Shown here: positions 15,930 to 25,191 of the stretch, one piece after another
How positions within the stretch are numbered: position 1 is the stretch's first letter
Layout: each line of letters begins with the position of its first letter
Source of the DNA: Halonatronomonas betaini
Lineage (GTDB): Bacteria; Bacillota; Halanaerobiia; Halanaerobiales; Halarsenatibacteraceae
DNA: 64,000 nt
Assembly: GCF_015666175.1 (NCBI RefSeq)
Contig: NZ_JADPIE010000004.1
Location: 317,051 to 381,050, forward strand
Direction of reading: 5' to 3'
The notes under the pieces: model-generated
What the model was told of the DNA's origin: nothing
The model's input: only the letters and a program-made list of their open reading frames with translations
Databases searched by the model: none
Made by a program: the position numbers and the translations under genes

Positions 15930-17066
15930 ATGAAATTGCAAAAATTTATCATAATATTTATTATAATTGCTGCAATAGTTATTGCAACTTCTTTTGTTTT
16001 TAATCAGAATGAGGTTGTTAAAGTTGGAGTGCTTGTTAATTTAAGTGGTTCCCATTCTGATGTTGGAATAGATATTAGAGATGGTGTCAGGCTGGCAGTT
16101 GATGAGATCAATAGTTTAGGATCATTAGAGGGTTATCAGTTTGAATTGATGATCAGGGATCATGAGATGGATATTAAAAAAGCCCATGCCGCAATCGATG
16201 AATTTAATAAGGCAGGAGTTGAAGTTATAATAGGTCCAACTTTAAGTGGCATGATTAGTAGTGTTATTAATAAAATCAATGACCTGGATATGCTTATATT
16301 GAGCCCCACTTCTGGCAGCAAGGCTTTGATTTCAGCTAATAATAATCTTTTTAGAATGGTTCCTTCATCTGAAGAGGAACAGCGATTAGTTGTTAATCAT
16401 ATTTTAGGTGAATATCCTGATGCCAAGGTAGCTCTTATTTACGATAGGTCTAATTATGCCTTTACTGCTGATTGGAGACAGCAATTATCCTCCAGGTTAT
16501 TAAGAGGCGGAGGTAGATTAGTTGAATCAAGGGCATATGATTTTACCAGGCTCGATAATCATAGAGTACCAGTACATAATTTGAGCAATGATTTTGATGC
16601 TCTTGTTATTGCCGCTAATCCAATAGATACCGCCATGCTGGTTCAGAATTATTATAATATTTCTGGAGAAGATATGAAACAGGTTTATGCAACCCGCTGG
16701 TCTTTTGATAGATCGGTTATTGATTATGGAGGAATGGCTGTTGAGGGCTTGATTATACCCCATCCCTGGGAATATAATAGTGAGAGTTATGGAGATAGTG
16801 AATTTAATTTGAGTTTTAATGAATATTATAATAGAATGCCTGGTTTTGGAGCATATTATGGATATGAAACAGTTTTGATTCTAAAGGAGTTGCTGGCTGA
16901 TGGAGTTGATTATAAAGCTAGAGACATCAGGGAAGAGCTTGAGTCTGGTAGAGCTTTTAAAGGTATCGATGGCAGAATAAGATTTAATCAATTTGGTGAT
17001 GCCATTAGGGCAATCCATCTATATCAAATAGAAAATCAGGATTTTAGGAGGATTGATGCTCGTTGA
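15930..17066 (+). CDS. periplasmic-binding-protein type 1 (LivJ-like) solute-binding protein
   Basis: A 378-aa extracytoplasmic ligand-binding protein of the branched-chain amino acid type. An N-terminal membrane segment (FIIIFIIIAAIVIATSFVF) is followed by VKVGVLVNLSGSHSDVGIDIRDGVRLAVDEINS, the typical start of this fold, and then VIIGPTLSGMISSVINKIND and LSPTSGSKAL. There are no transporter genes beside it; instead it overlaps by 4 bp a membrane HD-GYP signalling protein, so it more likely serves as a sensor than a transporter component. ATG 15930 is preceded by GGGAGTG; an ATG at 15903 lacks a site. No lipobox is present, so it may stay anchored by the N-terminal helix. Confidence 0.85.
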   Translation: MKLQKFIIIFIIIAAIVIATSFVFNQNEVVKVGVLVNLSGSHSDVGIDIRDGVRLAVDEINSLGSLEGYQFELMIRDHEMDIKKAHAAIDEFNKAGVEVIIGPTLSGMISSVINKINDLDMLILSPTSGSKALISANNNLFRMVPSSEEEQRLVVNHILGEYPDAKVALIYDRSNYAFTADWRQQLSSRLLRGGGRLVESRAYDFTRLDNHRVPVHNLSNDFDALVIAANPIDTAMLVQNYYNISGEDMKQVYATRWSFDRSVIDYGGMAVEGLIIPHPWEYNSESYGDSEFNLSFNEYYNRMPGFGAYYGYETVLILKELLADGVDYKARDIREELESGRAFKGIDGRIRFNQFGDAIRAIHLYQIENQDFRRIDAR

Positions 17067-19303
17067 TTGGTGGCGGCAATAATAAGTCTATCTCATTAAC
17101 TTTAATAATAACTTTTTTATTACTTATTGGGATTCCTCTTTTAATAATTGTTGGTCTGGTCTGGAGATATTCAATTTCAGAAACTACAGAGAATATCAAT
17201 AACCAGAATATGAATCTTGCGAGAAGTTTAAGCGGTCAGATAGAGGGTTATTTTGAGACTGCTGAACAAACAGCTAATAATATTGAGAACCATCTTAATC
17301 ATAATCAGAGCCTGGCAGATAATATAAGTTATTTGAATTCTATTTTAGAAAATAACAATAGATTGAAGAGTGTTCTTATAACTGACAATACCGGTAAGGT
17401 CAGGGTTGAAGCACCTTATAATCTTGGTATGAGCGGTTTGTTTAAACGATTGCCAGTATTTAATGATGATCAGGTTTATTACTGGACGAATAGTTATATT
17501 TCTCATCGGGATCAGGAATTAACAGCTGAAGTTGTTAAAGATTTTTCAGAGGGCTATATCTTTCTGGAAATAGATTTAACGAGATTAAATCAATATATAG
17601 ATGGTATTACGGATAAGCATGATTTATTTATCTTTGATAGAGATGGGGTAGCTCTTGCAGGGACTATTGCTGAACCGATTAGACAGCAGGAGAATTTTTA
17701 TAGATTTGACTTTATACAGTCTGCCCTTAATGGGGAAGAGGTTGTTACTAGAGAAAATAGTCCTATTCATCATGATATTCATTTAATAAGTAGTACTAAT
17801 CTGGACAGGCTTGGCTGGGCTGTAGCTGTATTTATGCCAGCTGATGAGGCGTATGGTTTAATAAATCAGATTTCCCAGATAATGCTTATTGGAATTATCA
17901 TGACAATTATTTTAGGGTTATTAGTTGGCTGGAGAAATCTTAACTATATCACAAAGCCTCTCAAAGACTTAACTGAAGAAACAGAAAAGATCGCTAATGG
18001 GAATAGAGAAATTAATTCAATTAAAGATGGTTATTTAGAAGTTAATCAATTAAGTGAAAGTTTCAAAACTATGATTGAAGAGATTCGAGAAAATGAATTA
18101 GAACTTAAAGAAAAACAGGAAGAGCTTCATGCTAGCTATGAACAATTAGAGGCCTTAAATGAAGAAACTACAGCTATGAATGAAGAATTAGAGGCTTCCT
18201 ATGACCAGATTAATAGTCAGGTTGAACAACTTGAGAAAATTATTGATTTAACTGTTAATTTAAAGGTTGCTGAAGGAATTGATGAAAATAAATTTCTTGA
18301 GGACTTACTAGATACTGCAATCCAGATAGTTCCTGAAGCTGATTACGGTTCTATTGTTAAATATTATCAGGATCATGCTGAATTTGTATATTCCATTGGC
18401 CATGATTATAATATATTGAAAGATTTAAAAATAGACAAGGAGATTTTTGAACTGGAGAGTAAGGATGAAATTACTGTTATTAATCATATTTATGATACAA
18501 CTATTCCTTATTTAAAAGCTAGAGATAGAGAGAAGTTTATTACAGCAACCAGGCCGATAAAGGAGACTATGATTTTTGATTTATATATTGATGGGGAAAA
18601 GATGATTGGTTTAAGTCTTGATATCAAAGAAGACAGTAATAAATATTTTGATAGAAATTCTGAGAAATCAATGCAGGCTTTTCAGAATCTGGCTTCTGCG
18701 TTTTATTCGATGCAATATTATAGCAAATTACAGTCAGAGTTTCAGAGAGATATTTTATCGGCTATGTTAAGTTTGCTATCTATCCATGATGAATATACAG
18801 AATCACATTCGCAGCATGTTGCAGAATTATCCAGTCAGATTGCGTCAGAATTAGGGCTTTCAAATAAGCAGATAAAAGAAACTTACTGGGCCGGCCTTGT
18901 TCATGATATAGGTAAAACTCTGATACCTGACCAGATATTAAATAAGCAGTCAGGACTTGATCCTGATGAGTATGAGGTTATTAAAAATCATCCCCGCTGG
19001 GGTTATGAGGCTTTAAGGACCTCTTCCAGGCTTGAGGAAATAGCCAGATATGTTTTATATCATCATGAAAGAGAGGACGGTAAGGGCTATCCAGTTGGGC
19101 TTTCTGGTGATGAAATTCCGATTGTTTCAAAAATATTGAATGTGGCTGATGCCTGGGATGCAATGACTTCTAAAAGGTCTTACAGGGATCCTTTGCCTTA
19201 TGAGGAAGCCAAAGATGAACTTGTGGAAAATTCAGGCAGTCAGTTTTCAGAAGAGGTTGTTGAAGTTTTTCTAAAATTATATGAAAAAAATAAATTTCTT
19301 TAG
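17063..19303 (+). CDS. membrane sensor with HAMP and HD-GYP domain (candidate c-di-GMP phosphodiesterase)
   Basis: A 746-aa signalling protein. Order: membrane helix 1 (LTLIITFLLLIGIPLLIIVGLV), an outside Cache-like sensory region (about residues 35-265), helix 2 (ISQIMLIGIIMTIILGLLVGW), HAMP (NYITKPLKDLTEETEKIANGN), a long coiled coil (ELELKEKQEELHASYEQLEALNEE), a GAF-like region, then HD-GYP. Catalytic residues are visible: HSQHVAELSSQIA, GLVHDIGKTLIPDQIL, IKNHPRWGYEAL, YHHEREDGKGYP and VADAWDAMTSKRSYR. The family hydrolyses cyclic di-GMP, though not all members are active. TTG 17063 overlaps the stop of the binding-protein gene; AGGAGG lies at 17046-17051. The overlap suggests the binding protein presents a ligand to this sensor. 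Confidence 0.88.
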   Translation: MIGGGNNKSISLTLIITFLLLIGIPLLIIVGLVWRYSISETTENINNQNMNLARSLSGQIEGYFETAEQTANNIENHLNHNQSLADNISYLNSILENNNRLKSVLITDNTGKVRVEAPYNLGMSGLFKRLPVFNDDQVYYWTNSYISHRDQELTAEVVKDFSEGYIFLEIDLTRLNQYIDGITDKHDLFIFDRDGVALAGTIAEPIRQQENFYRFDFIQSALNGEEVVTRENSPIHHDIHLISSTNLDRLGWAVAVFMPADEAYGLINQISQIMLIGIIMTIILGLLVGWRNLNYITKPLKDLTEETEKIANGNREINSIKDGYLEVNQLSESFKTMIEEIRENELELKEKQEELHASYEQLEALNEETTAMNEELEASYDQINSQVEQLEKIIDLTVNLKVAEGIDENKFLEDLLDTAIQIVPEADYGSIVKYYQDHAEFVYSIGHDYNILKDLKIDKEIFELESKDEITVINHIYDTTIPYLKARDREKFITATRPIKETMIFDLYIDGEKMIGLSLDIKEDSNKYFDRNSEKSMQAFQNLASAFYSMQYYSKLQSEFQRDILSAMLSLLSIHDEYTESHSQHVAELSSQIASELGLSNKQIKETYWAGLVHDIGKTLIPDQILNKQSGLDPDEYEVIKNHPRWGYEALRTSSRLEEIARYVLYHHEREDGKGYPVGLSGDEIPIVSKILNVADAWDAMTSKRSYRDPLPYEEAKDELVENSGSQFSEEVVEVFLKLYEKNKFL

Positions 19304-19310
19304 TTAGTTG

Positions 19311-19340
19311 AAGGGTAGGGCATTATGCTCTACCCTTTTT
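19311..19340 (+). terminator. intrinsic terminator after the HD-GYP gene
   Basis: AAGGGTAGGGCA / TGCTCTACCCTT 12-bp stem with one G-T pair, a 3-nt loop and a T-run. Confidence 0.9.
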
Positions 19341-19371
19341 GAATTAGTAAAAAAATAATAGTAAAAATACT

Positions 19372-19400
19372 TAATCATGATTGACAAGTAATCGTGATTA
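19372..19400. promoter_or_regulatory. paired near-palindromes in the grdA promoter (operator candidates)
   Basis: TAATCATGATT at 19372-19382 and TAATCGTGATTA at 19389-19400 are two copies of TAATCRTGATTA with centres about 17 bp apart. They cover the -35 box and the -35/-10 spacer, where a repressor dimer pair would block RNA polymerase. The TetR regulator at 24380-25048 is the nearest candidate protein. Confidence 0.55.
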
Positions 19401-19409
19401 TGATAATAT
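19381..19409 (+). promoter_or_regulatory. sigma-A type promoter of the grd operon
   Basis: TTGACA (19381-19386), 17-bp spacer, TAATAT (19404-19409). Confidence 0.7.
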
Positions 19410-19457
19410 TAACTTGATAAAAAGTTAACATTCACAAATGAGGAGGGAGGTGGAAAG

Positions 19458-19928
19458 ATGTTAGCCGGGAAAAAGATTGCAATTTTAGGCGATAGAGATG
19501 GAATTCCTGGTCCAGCTATTGAAGAGGCTTTAAAAAGTACAGAAGCAGAAGTCGTCTTTACCACCACTGAGTGCTTTGTGTGAACAAGCGCCGGTGCTAT
19601 GGACCTGGAAAATCAGCAAAGAATAATGGATTTAGCCGATGAATACGGCCACGAAAATATGGTCGTTATCCTGGGAGGAGCTGAAGCAGAAGCTTCAGGT
19701 CTCGCATGTGAAACAGTAACAAACGGTGATCCAACCTTTGCAGGTCCACTGGCTGGAGTCCAGTTAGGGCTCGCGTGCTATCATATTTTTGAACCAGAAA
19801 TTAAAGATGCTATTGATGAGGATGTCTATGAAGAACAGATTAGTATGATGGAAATGGTTCTTGAAGTTGATGAAATTATAGATGAAGTTAAAGAATATAG
19901 AGAAAAGTTTAGTAAATATAGTTTATAA
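19458..19928 (+). CDS. grdA: glycine/sarcosine/betaine reductase protein A, GrdA, selenoprotein (TGA = Sec)
   Basis: Small selenoprotein shared by glycine, sarcosine and betaine reductases. Its selenolate takes the carboxymethyl group from protein B and hands it to protein C. The frame starts at ATG 19458 behind GGAGGGAGG, runs through TGA 19581-19583 as Sec42 in [19 protein letters not shown], the invariant GrdA active site, and ends at 19928 (156 aa, normal). [37 protein letters not shown] is also characteristic. Reduction of the oxidised selenide needs thioredoxin, encoded at 26470. A strong internal terminator follows, which would make GrdA more abundant than the downstream subunits. Confidence 0.97.
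19581..19608 (+). promoter_or_regulatory. selenocysteine TGA codon and candidate SECIS (grdA)
   Basis: TGA 19581-19583; CCGGT (19591-19595) pairs with ACCTGG (19603-19608, one bulged T) around a 7-nt loop, about 8 nt after the TGA. Confidence 0.55.
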
Positions 19929-19937
19929 AAACAATTG

Positions 19938-19973
19938 AATAAAGGAGGGTAATTTTCCTCCTCCTTTATTTTT
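19938..19973 (+). terminator. intrinsic terminator between grdA and the next grd gene
   Basis: AATAAAGGAGG / CCTCCTTTATT is a perfect 11-bp stem with a T-run. Part of the stem resembles a ribosome site but no gene starts there. It probably acts as a partial terminator setting the level of downstream transcription. Confidence 0.85.
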
Positions 19974-20020
19974 GTTCTGCATTGTGCGTATATCCACAAT
20001 TTATGAAAGGGGTGTTTATA

Positions 20021-21346
20021 TTGAAATTAGAAATTGGTAATTTTCATGTAGATGATATTAAGTTTGGAGATTCTACTGAATTTAATGATGGAGTTTTAAC
20101 TATTAATAAAGATGAAGCTCTACATGTTGTAAAAGAAGACAAGCATATTACCGATGCTGATATTAAGATAGTAAAGCCTGGTGATCAGGTTAGATTGGTT
20201 CCTGTAAAAGAAGCTATTGAGCCAAGATATAGAATGGATGGAGGCCCTTTATTCCCAGGAGTAACTGGTGCGTTACAGCAAGCTGGTGATGGAATGACTA
20301 TGGCTTTAAAGGGTACCAGTGTATTAGTTGTTGGTAAGCACTGGGGAGGTTTTCAGGATGGCTTGATAGATATGGCAGGTGAAGGTGCAAAATATACTTA
20401 TTTTTCACAGCTGAAAAATATTGTACTTGTTGCTGATACTGATGAAGAATTTGAAAAGAGAGAGCAGCAGAAAAAGAATAAAGCTCTTCGCTGGGCTGGT
20501 ATGAGGTTAGCTGAGTATATTGGAAGAACTGTAAGTAATCAGGATCCAGATGAGATTGAAGAGTATGAATTAGATCCGATTACAAAAAGAGATACTGATG
20601 TAGATGATCTGCCAGGTGTTGTTCTGGTAATGCAGCCACAGACTCAGATGGAGGAAGATGGCTATAATGCTTTAAATTATGGCTGGAATGCTAATCATAT
20701 GTTGCCAACCTTTATGAATCCCAATGAAGTTCTTGATGGTGCTATGATTTCTGGTAGTTTTATGCCCTGTTCTTCAAAATGGTCAACCTATGATTTTCAG
20801 AATTTTGAATTGATCAAAAGATTATATGAGGAGCATGGAAAAACAGTTAATTTCCTTGGAGTAATAATGTCTAACCTTAATGTTGCTCTTGAGCAGAAAG
20901 AAAGATCAGCCCAATTTGTGGCTAATATTGCCTCTAATTTAGGAGCAGAAGCAGCTATAGTTGCTGAAGAGGGTTACGGTAATCCAGATGCTGATTATAT
21001 TGCCTGCCTTGTTGCCCTGGAAGATGCAGGAGTAAAAACAGTCGGTGTCAGTAATGAAGCTACAGGTCGTGACGGTGAATCTCAGCCGCTAGTTTCTTTA
21101 GATCCGAAGGCTGATGCTTTAGTATCGACAGGGAATGTTTCAGAATTAATAAAACTGCCGCCGATGGATGAGGTTATTGGAGAATTAGAAGCTTTAGCTA
21201 GAGACGGACTTTCTGGCGGCTGGGATGATGATGAAGAGCTTGGATCATCAGTTAAAGAAGATGGCTCAATTATCATGGAAAATAATGCTATGTTCTGTGG
21301 CGATGGAATATCTGGCTGGTCAACAAAAACAATGAAAGAATTTTAG
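20021..21346 (+). CDS. glycine/sarcosine/betaine reductase component B proprotein (GrdE/GrdG/GrdI type)
   Basis: Component B binds the substrate amine as a Schiff base through a pyruvoyl group made by self-cleavage of this proprotein. The 441-aa protein has KLEIGNFHVDDIKFGD at the N-terminus, KHWGGFQDGLIDMAGEGA and, at residues 241-258, AMISGSFMPCSSKWSTYD; the cysteine there (about 250) is the expected pyruvoyl precursor, by analogy with GrdE. TTG 20021 is chosen since AAAGGGGTG lies 6 nt upstream and the alignment begins here; upstream in-frame codons have no site. Glycine, sarcosine and betaine versions are similar and I cannot separate them from sequence alone. The betaine-type transporter next door favours betaine or sarcosine. 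Confidence 0.9.
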   Translation: MKLEIGNFHVDDIKFGDSTEFNDGVLTINKDEALHVVKEDKHITDADIKIVKPGDQVRLVPVKEAIEPRYRMDGGPLFPGVTGALQQAGDGMTMALKGTSVLVVGKHWGGFQDGLIDMAGEGAKYTYFSQLKNIVLVADTDEEFEKREQQKKNKALRWAGMRLAEYIGRTVSNQDPDEIEEYELDPITKRDTDVDDLPGVVLVMQPQTQMEEDGYNALNYGWNANHMLPTFMNPNEVLDGAMISGSFMPCSSKWSTYDFQNFELIKRLYEEHGKTVNFLGVIMSNLNVALEQKERSAQFVANIASNLGAEAAIVAEEGYGNPDADYIACLVALEDAGVKTVGVSNEATGRDGESQPLVSLDPKADALVSTGNVSELIKLPPMDEVIGELEALARDGLSGGWDDDEELGSSVKEDGSIIMENNAMFCGDGISGWSTKTMKEF

Positions 21347-21374
21347 ATAGATATTTTGAGGAGGTGGATTATTA

Positions 21375-22691
21375 ATGAGTAATAAAGCAGTTGTTTATAT
21401 AAATCAGTTCTTTGGACAGATAGGTGGAGAAGAGGCTGCTGATCATGAACCAGAAGTTAGAGATGGCGTTGCTGGAGCAGCCCAGGCATTAGCTCCAAAT
21501 TTTGATGGTGAGATAGTAAAAACTGTAATCTGTGGAGATAATTATATGTCTTCCAACCAGGATAAGGCTGTTGCAAAAATCCTGGGAGAATTAGAAGATA
21601 TCGACTTTGATATTTTCTTTGCCGGGCCAGCTTTCCAGGCAGGTAGATATGGTAATGCCTGTGGAGCTATCGGTAAAGCTGTAAAGGAAGAATTTGATGT
21701 TCCTGTAGTTTCATCTATGAATGTTGAAAATCCAGGGGTGGATATGTTTAAGAAGCATATTTATATTTTCCCAGGTGGTCATAGTGCAGCTAAAATGAGA
21801 GATGACGCTAAAAAAATGGCTGAGTTTGGAAATAAATTATTGAATGAAGAAGGACCATTCCTTGCTGAGGAAGAAGGCTTTTACAAAAGAGGTATCAGAC
21901 ATCAGTATTTCCTTCCAGATGAAACACCAGCAGCAGATAGAGCTATCGATATGCTGTTAAAGAAAATAAATGGTGAAGAATTTAAGAGTGAACTACCGAT
22001 ACCTGAGCAGGATTTAGTTGAAATTGCCCCTGCAATTAAGGATTTAAGCAGTGCAAAGATTGCTCTTGTTACATCAGGAGGAATTGTTCCTGTAGATAAT
22101 CCAGATAGAATCCAGTCAGCATCAGCAACCCGCTGGGGTAAATATAATATTGCCGGTGAAGAAAAGCTAAAGAATAGGGCTTCTAACGAATATAAGACTA
22201 TTCATGCTGGCTTTGATCCGGCAGCAGCAGATTCAGATCCAAACAGAGTTGTCCCACTTGATGCATTACGTAAATATCAAGAAGAAGGTCGTGTTGGAGA
22301 AATCCATGATTACTTCTATTCCACAGTTGGTACCGGTACAACTGAAGGTGAAGCCGCCAGAATGGGTAGAGAAATAGCTGAAGAACTTCTGGAGGCCAAT
22401 GTTCAGGCCGTTATTTTAACATCTACCTGAGGTACCTGTACTCGTTGCGGTGCAACGATGGTTAAAGAGATTGAGCGTACAGGTATTACAGTTGTTCAGA
22501 TGGCTAACCTTATTCCAGTCGCTAAAACTGTTGGAGCAAATAGAATGGTGCCAACTATTTCGATTCCTTATCCACTTGGTGATCCTAAAACTTCTGAAGA
22601 AGAACAATGGGAAGTTAGATATCATAGAGTTGGAATAGCATTGGATGCATTAGAAACTGAAATAGAAGAACAGACAGTATTTGCTGTTTAA
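21375..22691 (+). CDS. glycine/sarcosine/betaine reductase component B selenoprotein (GrdB/GrdF/GrdH type, TGA = Sec)
   Basis: Catalytic subunit of component B; its selenocysteine attacks the alpha carbon of the bound amine and releases ammonia or a methylated amine. The frame runs through TGA 22428-22430 as Sec352 in VQAVILTST-U-GTCTRCGATMVKEIE, the invariant active site with the following CxxC, and ends at 22691 (438 aa, normal). The start at ATG 21375 follows GAGGAGGTGG. Conserved stretches are FFAGPAFQAGRYGNACGAI and ALVTSGGIVPVDNPDRIQSASATRWGKY. It lies 28 bp after the proprotein gene, with a near-perfect SECIS hairpin just after the TGA. Substrate type is open. Confidence 0.96.
22428..22458 (+). 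promoter_or_regulatory. selenocysteine TGA codon and candidate SECIS (component B)
   Basis: TGA 22428-22430; TCGTTGC (22442-22448) pairs perfectly with GCAACGA (22452-22458) around a GGT loop, 11 nt after the TGA. Stem, loop guanines and distance fit known bacterial SECIS elements. Confidence 0.8.
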
Positions 22692-22700
22692 TATGCTAAT

Positions 22701-22730
22701 CCTACCCCTCCTGAATAAAGGTGGGGTAGG
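22701..22730 (+). terminator. hairpin between component B gene and the BCCT gene
   Basis: CCTACCCC..CCT / AGG..GGGGTAGG long stem with one T-T mismatch and a 6-nt loop; only a weak T-tract follows, so it may act as an mRNA-stabilising or attenuating structure. Confidence 0.6.
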
Positions 22731-22784
22731 GAACTTTATAAAACATAATTAACATAGCATTTCTAAATTTAAAGGAGGAAGAAA

Positions 22785-24341
22785 ATGAGAACAGATAAGA
22801 GTGGTTTGGAAATTAAAGAACGTGGTAAAGAAGTATTTTACATTTCACTATTAATTGTTTTTGCTATAGTTATCTGGGGAATAGCAATGCCTGAGAGTTT
22901 CAGTGCAGTTGCTAACTCTATATTTGATTTTTTAACAGTTAATTTAGGCTGGTTTTATGCAATCACTATGACTTTATTTGTTATATTTTGTTTGTGGGTT
23001 GCCTTAGGAAGACATGGAAAGATTAAATTAGGTAAGCCAGATGAAGAACCAGAATTTAGCACAATCTCATGGTTTGCGATGCTTTTTAGTGCTGGTATGG
23101 GTGTTGGTCTTGTGTTCTGGGGGGTTGCTGAGCCGTTGAACCATTATGTAGCTCCATTAGGAATGGAAGGTGGAACTGCAGCAGCAGCTGATTTTGCTTT
23201 TAAGACTTCATTCTTTCACTGGGGATTACACCCATGGGCCGCTTATGGAGTTTTAGCTCTGGCATTAGCCTATATGCAGTTCAGGCATGACAAGCCTGCC
23301 CAAATCAGCAGTATCTTTATTCCCTTGATTGGTGAATCTAGAGCTAGAGGGACAATAGGTAAAGCAGTTGATATTCTTGCAATATTTGCAACAGTAGCCG
23401 GGGTTGCAACTTCTCTTGGTATGGCTACATTGCAATTAACAAGTGGATTTAATTTTCTCTTTGGAATTCCAGAGACTGATACGGTCAGGTTAATTGTTAT
23501 TGGAGTAATAACAGTACTCTTTATGATATCTGCAATAACTGGTGTAGATAAAGGTATTAAATATTTATCAAATGCCAATATTACTCTAGCTTCAGTAATT
23601 ATGGTCCTATGTCTGATCGCTGGGCCTACCTTATTAATTATAAATAATTTCACTAATTCATTTGGAATTTATATGAGCTCACTTGTCCGAGACAGTTTTC
23701 AAATTAGTTCTGAGCCCTGGTATGGCTGGTGGACTATCTTTTACTGGGCCTGGTGGATAGCATGGGCACCATTTGTTGCCAGTTTTATAGCCAGAATTTC
23801 TAGAGGTAGAACAATTAGAGAATTTGTCGGTGGAGTACTTTTTGCTCCAACATTAGCTTCTTTTGTCTGGTTTTCAATTATGGGAACAATGGGAATAAAT
23901 CAGGGCATGGAAGTTGCTGAAGAGGCTATAGCAACTACTGAAACAGCTTTCTTTGTTGTTATGCAGAATTATCCATTAGGTGGTTTAATTTCAGGTATTG
24001 CTGTAATCTTATTAACAACCTTCTTTATAACTTCAGCTGATTCAGCAACATTTGTCTTAGGGATTTTGTCTGATAAAGGAAACCAAAATCCAACAGTACA
24101 AAGAAAAGTTACCTGGGGCTTAATTCAGACCGGTCTTGCTATTGCTCTGATGCTATCAGGTGGACTTGGCATGTTACAGACAGGCTCAATAGTTGCTGCT
24201 TTTCCATTTGCAATTATAATGTTACTGGCAATGGTATCAATGATGAAATCCTTTAGTGCTGAACATAAAGTAGATGGAGTTGTTGATTTAAATGAAGTGT
24301 CGGATAAATCGATTGAAGAATTAGATGAGATTGCTAGGTAA
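22785..24341 (+). CDS. BCCT family transporter (glycine betaine/choline/carnitine type)
   Basis: Sodium- or proton-coupled importer of betaine-like trimethylammonium compounds. The 518-aa protein has 12 membrane segments; the family motif region is seen in FSAGMGVGLVFWGVAEPLNHY and WYGWWTIFYWAWWIAWAPFVASFIARISRGRTIREF, with SIMGTMGINQ after it. The tryptophan-rich WTIFYWAWWIAWAPF segment forms the substrate box. ATG 22785 follows AAAGGAGGAAG. Because it lies within the grd cluster, it most likely supplies betaine or sarcosine for reduction, and may also serve osmoprotection. Confidence 0.93.
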   Translation: MRTDKSGLEIKERGKEVFYISLLIVFAIVIWGIAMPESFSAVANSIFDFLTVNLGWFYAITMTLFVIFCLWVALGRHGKIKLGKPDEEPEFSTISWFAMLFSAGMGVGLVFWGVAEPLNHYVAPLGMEGGTAAAADFAFKTSFFHWGLHPWAAYGVLALALAYMQFRHDKPAQISSIFIPLIGESRARGTIGKAVDILAIFATVAGVATSLGMATLQLTSGFNFLFGIPETDTVRLIVIGVITVLFMISAITGVDKGIKYLSNANITLASVIMVLCLIAGPTLLIINNFTNSFGIYMSSLVRDSFQISSEPWYGWWTIFYWAWWIAWAPFVASFIARISRGRTIREFVGGVLFAPTLASFVWFSIMGTMGINQGMEVAEEAIATTETAFFVVMQNYPLGGLISGIAVILLTTFFITSADSATFVLGILSDKGNQNPTVQRKVTWGLIQTGLAIALMLSGGLGMLQTGSIVAAFPFAIIMLLAMVSMMKSFSAEHKVDGVVDLNEVSDKSIEELDEIAR

Positions 24342-24343
24342 AA

Positions 24344-24380
24344 TAAAAAAACTGCCCCTGATTTCAGGGGCAGTAAAATT
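24344..24380. terminator. bidirectional terminator between the BCCT gene and the tetR gene
   Basis: ACTGCCCCTG / CAGGGGCAGT perfect stem with 4-nt loop, flanked by seven A on the left and AAAATTT on the right. It is strongest for the minus-strand regulator gene. Confidence 0.88.
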
Positions 24381-25048
24381 TATAAATCAATATTAGCAGT
24401 TTTTAAAACTCTGTTAATATGTTTCATAACCTGACTGGTTGCTTTTTCAGGTTCGCATTCTATTCGATTATGAATTATTAATGATAGCATTCCATGATAT
24501 ATCAATCGGATTGCTTCATCGAGTTCAGAAGCTGATTCTTCAGGAATAAATCCTGCTTCTATTGATGGTTTCATGGCAATAGAAGTTCTTTTAGAAAGAT
24601 CAGTTTCCATTAACATAGGAATTAATTCTTCTGGTGGGCTCCCTAAATCCTCAGGAAATAATTTATAATAGTTTTTAACTAAATTTCCTGGTTTGCCTCC
24701 AATATCATCGGCAAAAATTGCATAATAAATTTTAGGCTTTTTAAAAGAATGGTAACAGAAGCATTCCCACATAAGAATTAGTTTTTCTAGCTCATTATCA
24801 CCCTGAGCAATATATTCAGGCATTTCTTTGACATAGTCTTCCATGAATCTTATTGAAGCAAAGAAAATAAGCTGATTGCAATTATCAAAATAATTATAGA
24901 TAGTTGCACTATTATAACCAGCGATCTTTGCTACTTTACGGATTGTAACTTTTTCGATGCCTTCCTCTTCAATAATTTGATAGGCAGCATCGATGAAAAC
25001 TTTAATTGTTCTGACTTTCTTGATATCTTTTTTGTTGAATTTGATCAT
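24380..25048 (-). CDS. TetR/AcrR family transcriptional regulator
   Basis: A 222-aa one-component regulator. The N-terminal helix-turn-helix is clear: VFIDAAYQIIEEEGIEKVTIRKVAKIAGYNSATIYNYFDNCNQLIFFA, the usual TetR pattern, followed by a helical ligand-binding domain of low conservation. It is transcribed against the BCCT gene and away from the thioredoxin reductase gene, with a 143-bp AT-rich spacer to the latter. It probably controls the grd genes or the transporter. Its spacer contains a TGATTA half-site (25084-25089) resembling half of the palindromes at the grdA promoter. Confidence 0.9.
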   Translation of the reverse strand: MIKFNKKDIKKVRTIKVFIDAAYQIIEEEGIEKVTIRKVAKIAGYNSATIYNYFDNCNQLIFFASIRFMEDYVKEMPEYIAQGDNELEKLILMWECFCYHSFKKPKIYYAIFADDIGGKPGNLVKNYYKLFPEDLGSPPEELIPMLMETDLSKRTSIAMKPSIEAGFIPEESASELDEAIRLIYHGMLSLIIHNRIECEPEKATSQVMKHINRVLKTANIDL

Positions 25049-25191
25049 TTATATCCCTCTCATCATAATTATAATTTAAACAATGATTATATTTTCAATT
25101 AAATAATACAATATATTTTGAGAAAATGCAAACAAAGTTGATAGATTTATTTAAAAAATAAAATTATATTAATACAAGGAGCTGATTTAAA

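Noticed and set aside
19458..19583. grdA as a truncated pseudogene
   Set aside because: The TGA is exactly at the invariant selenocysteine of CFVUTSAGAMD and the rest of the protein is intact.
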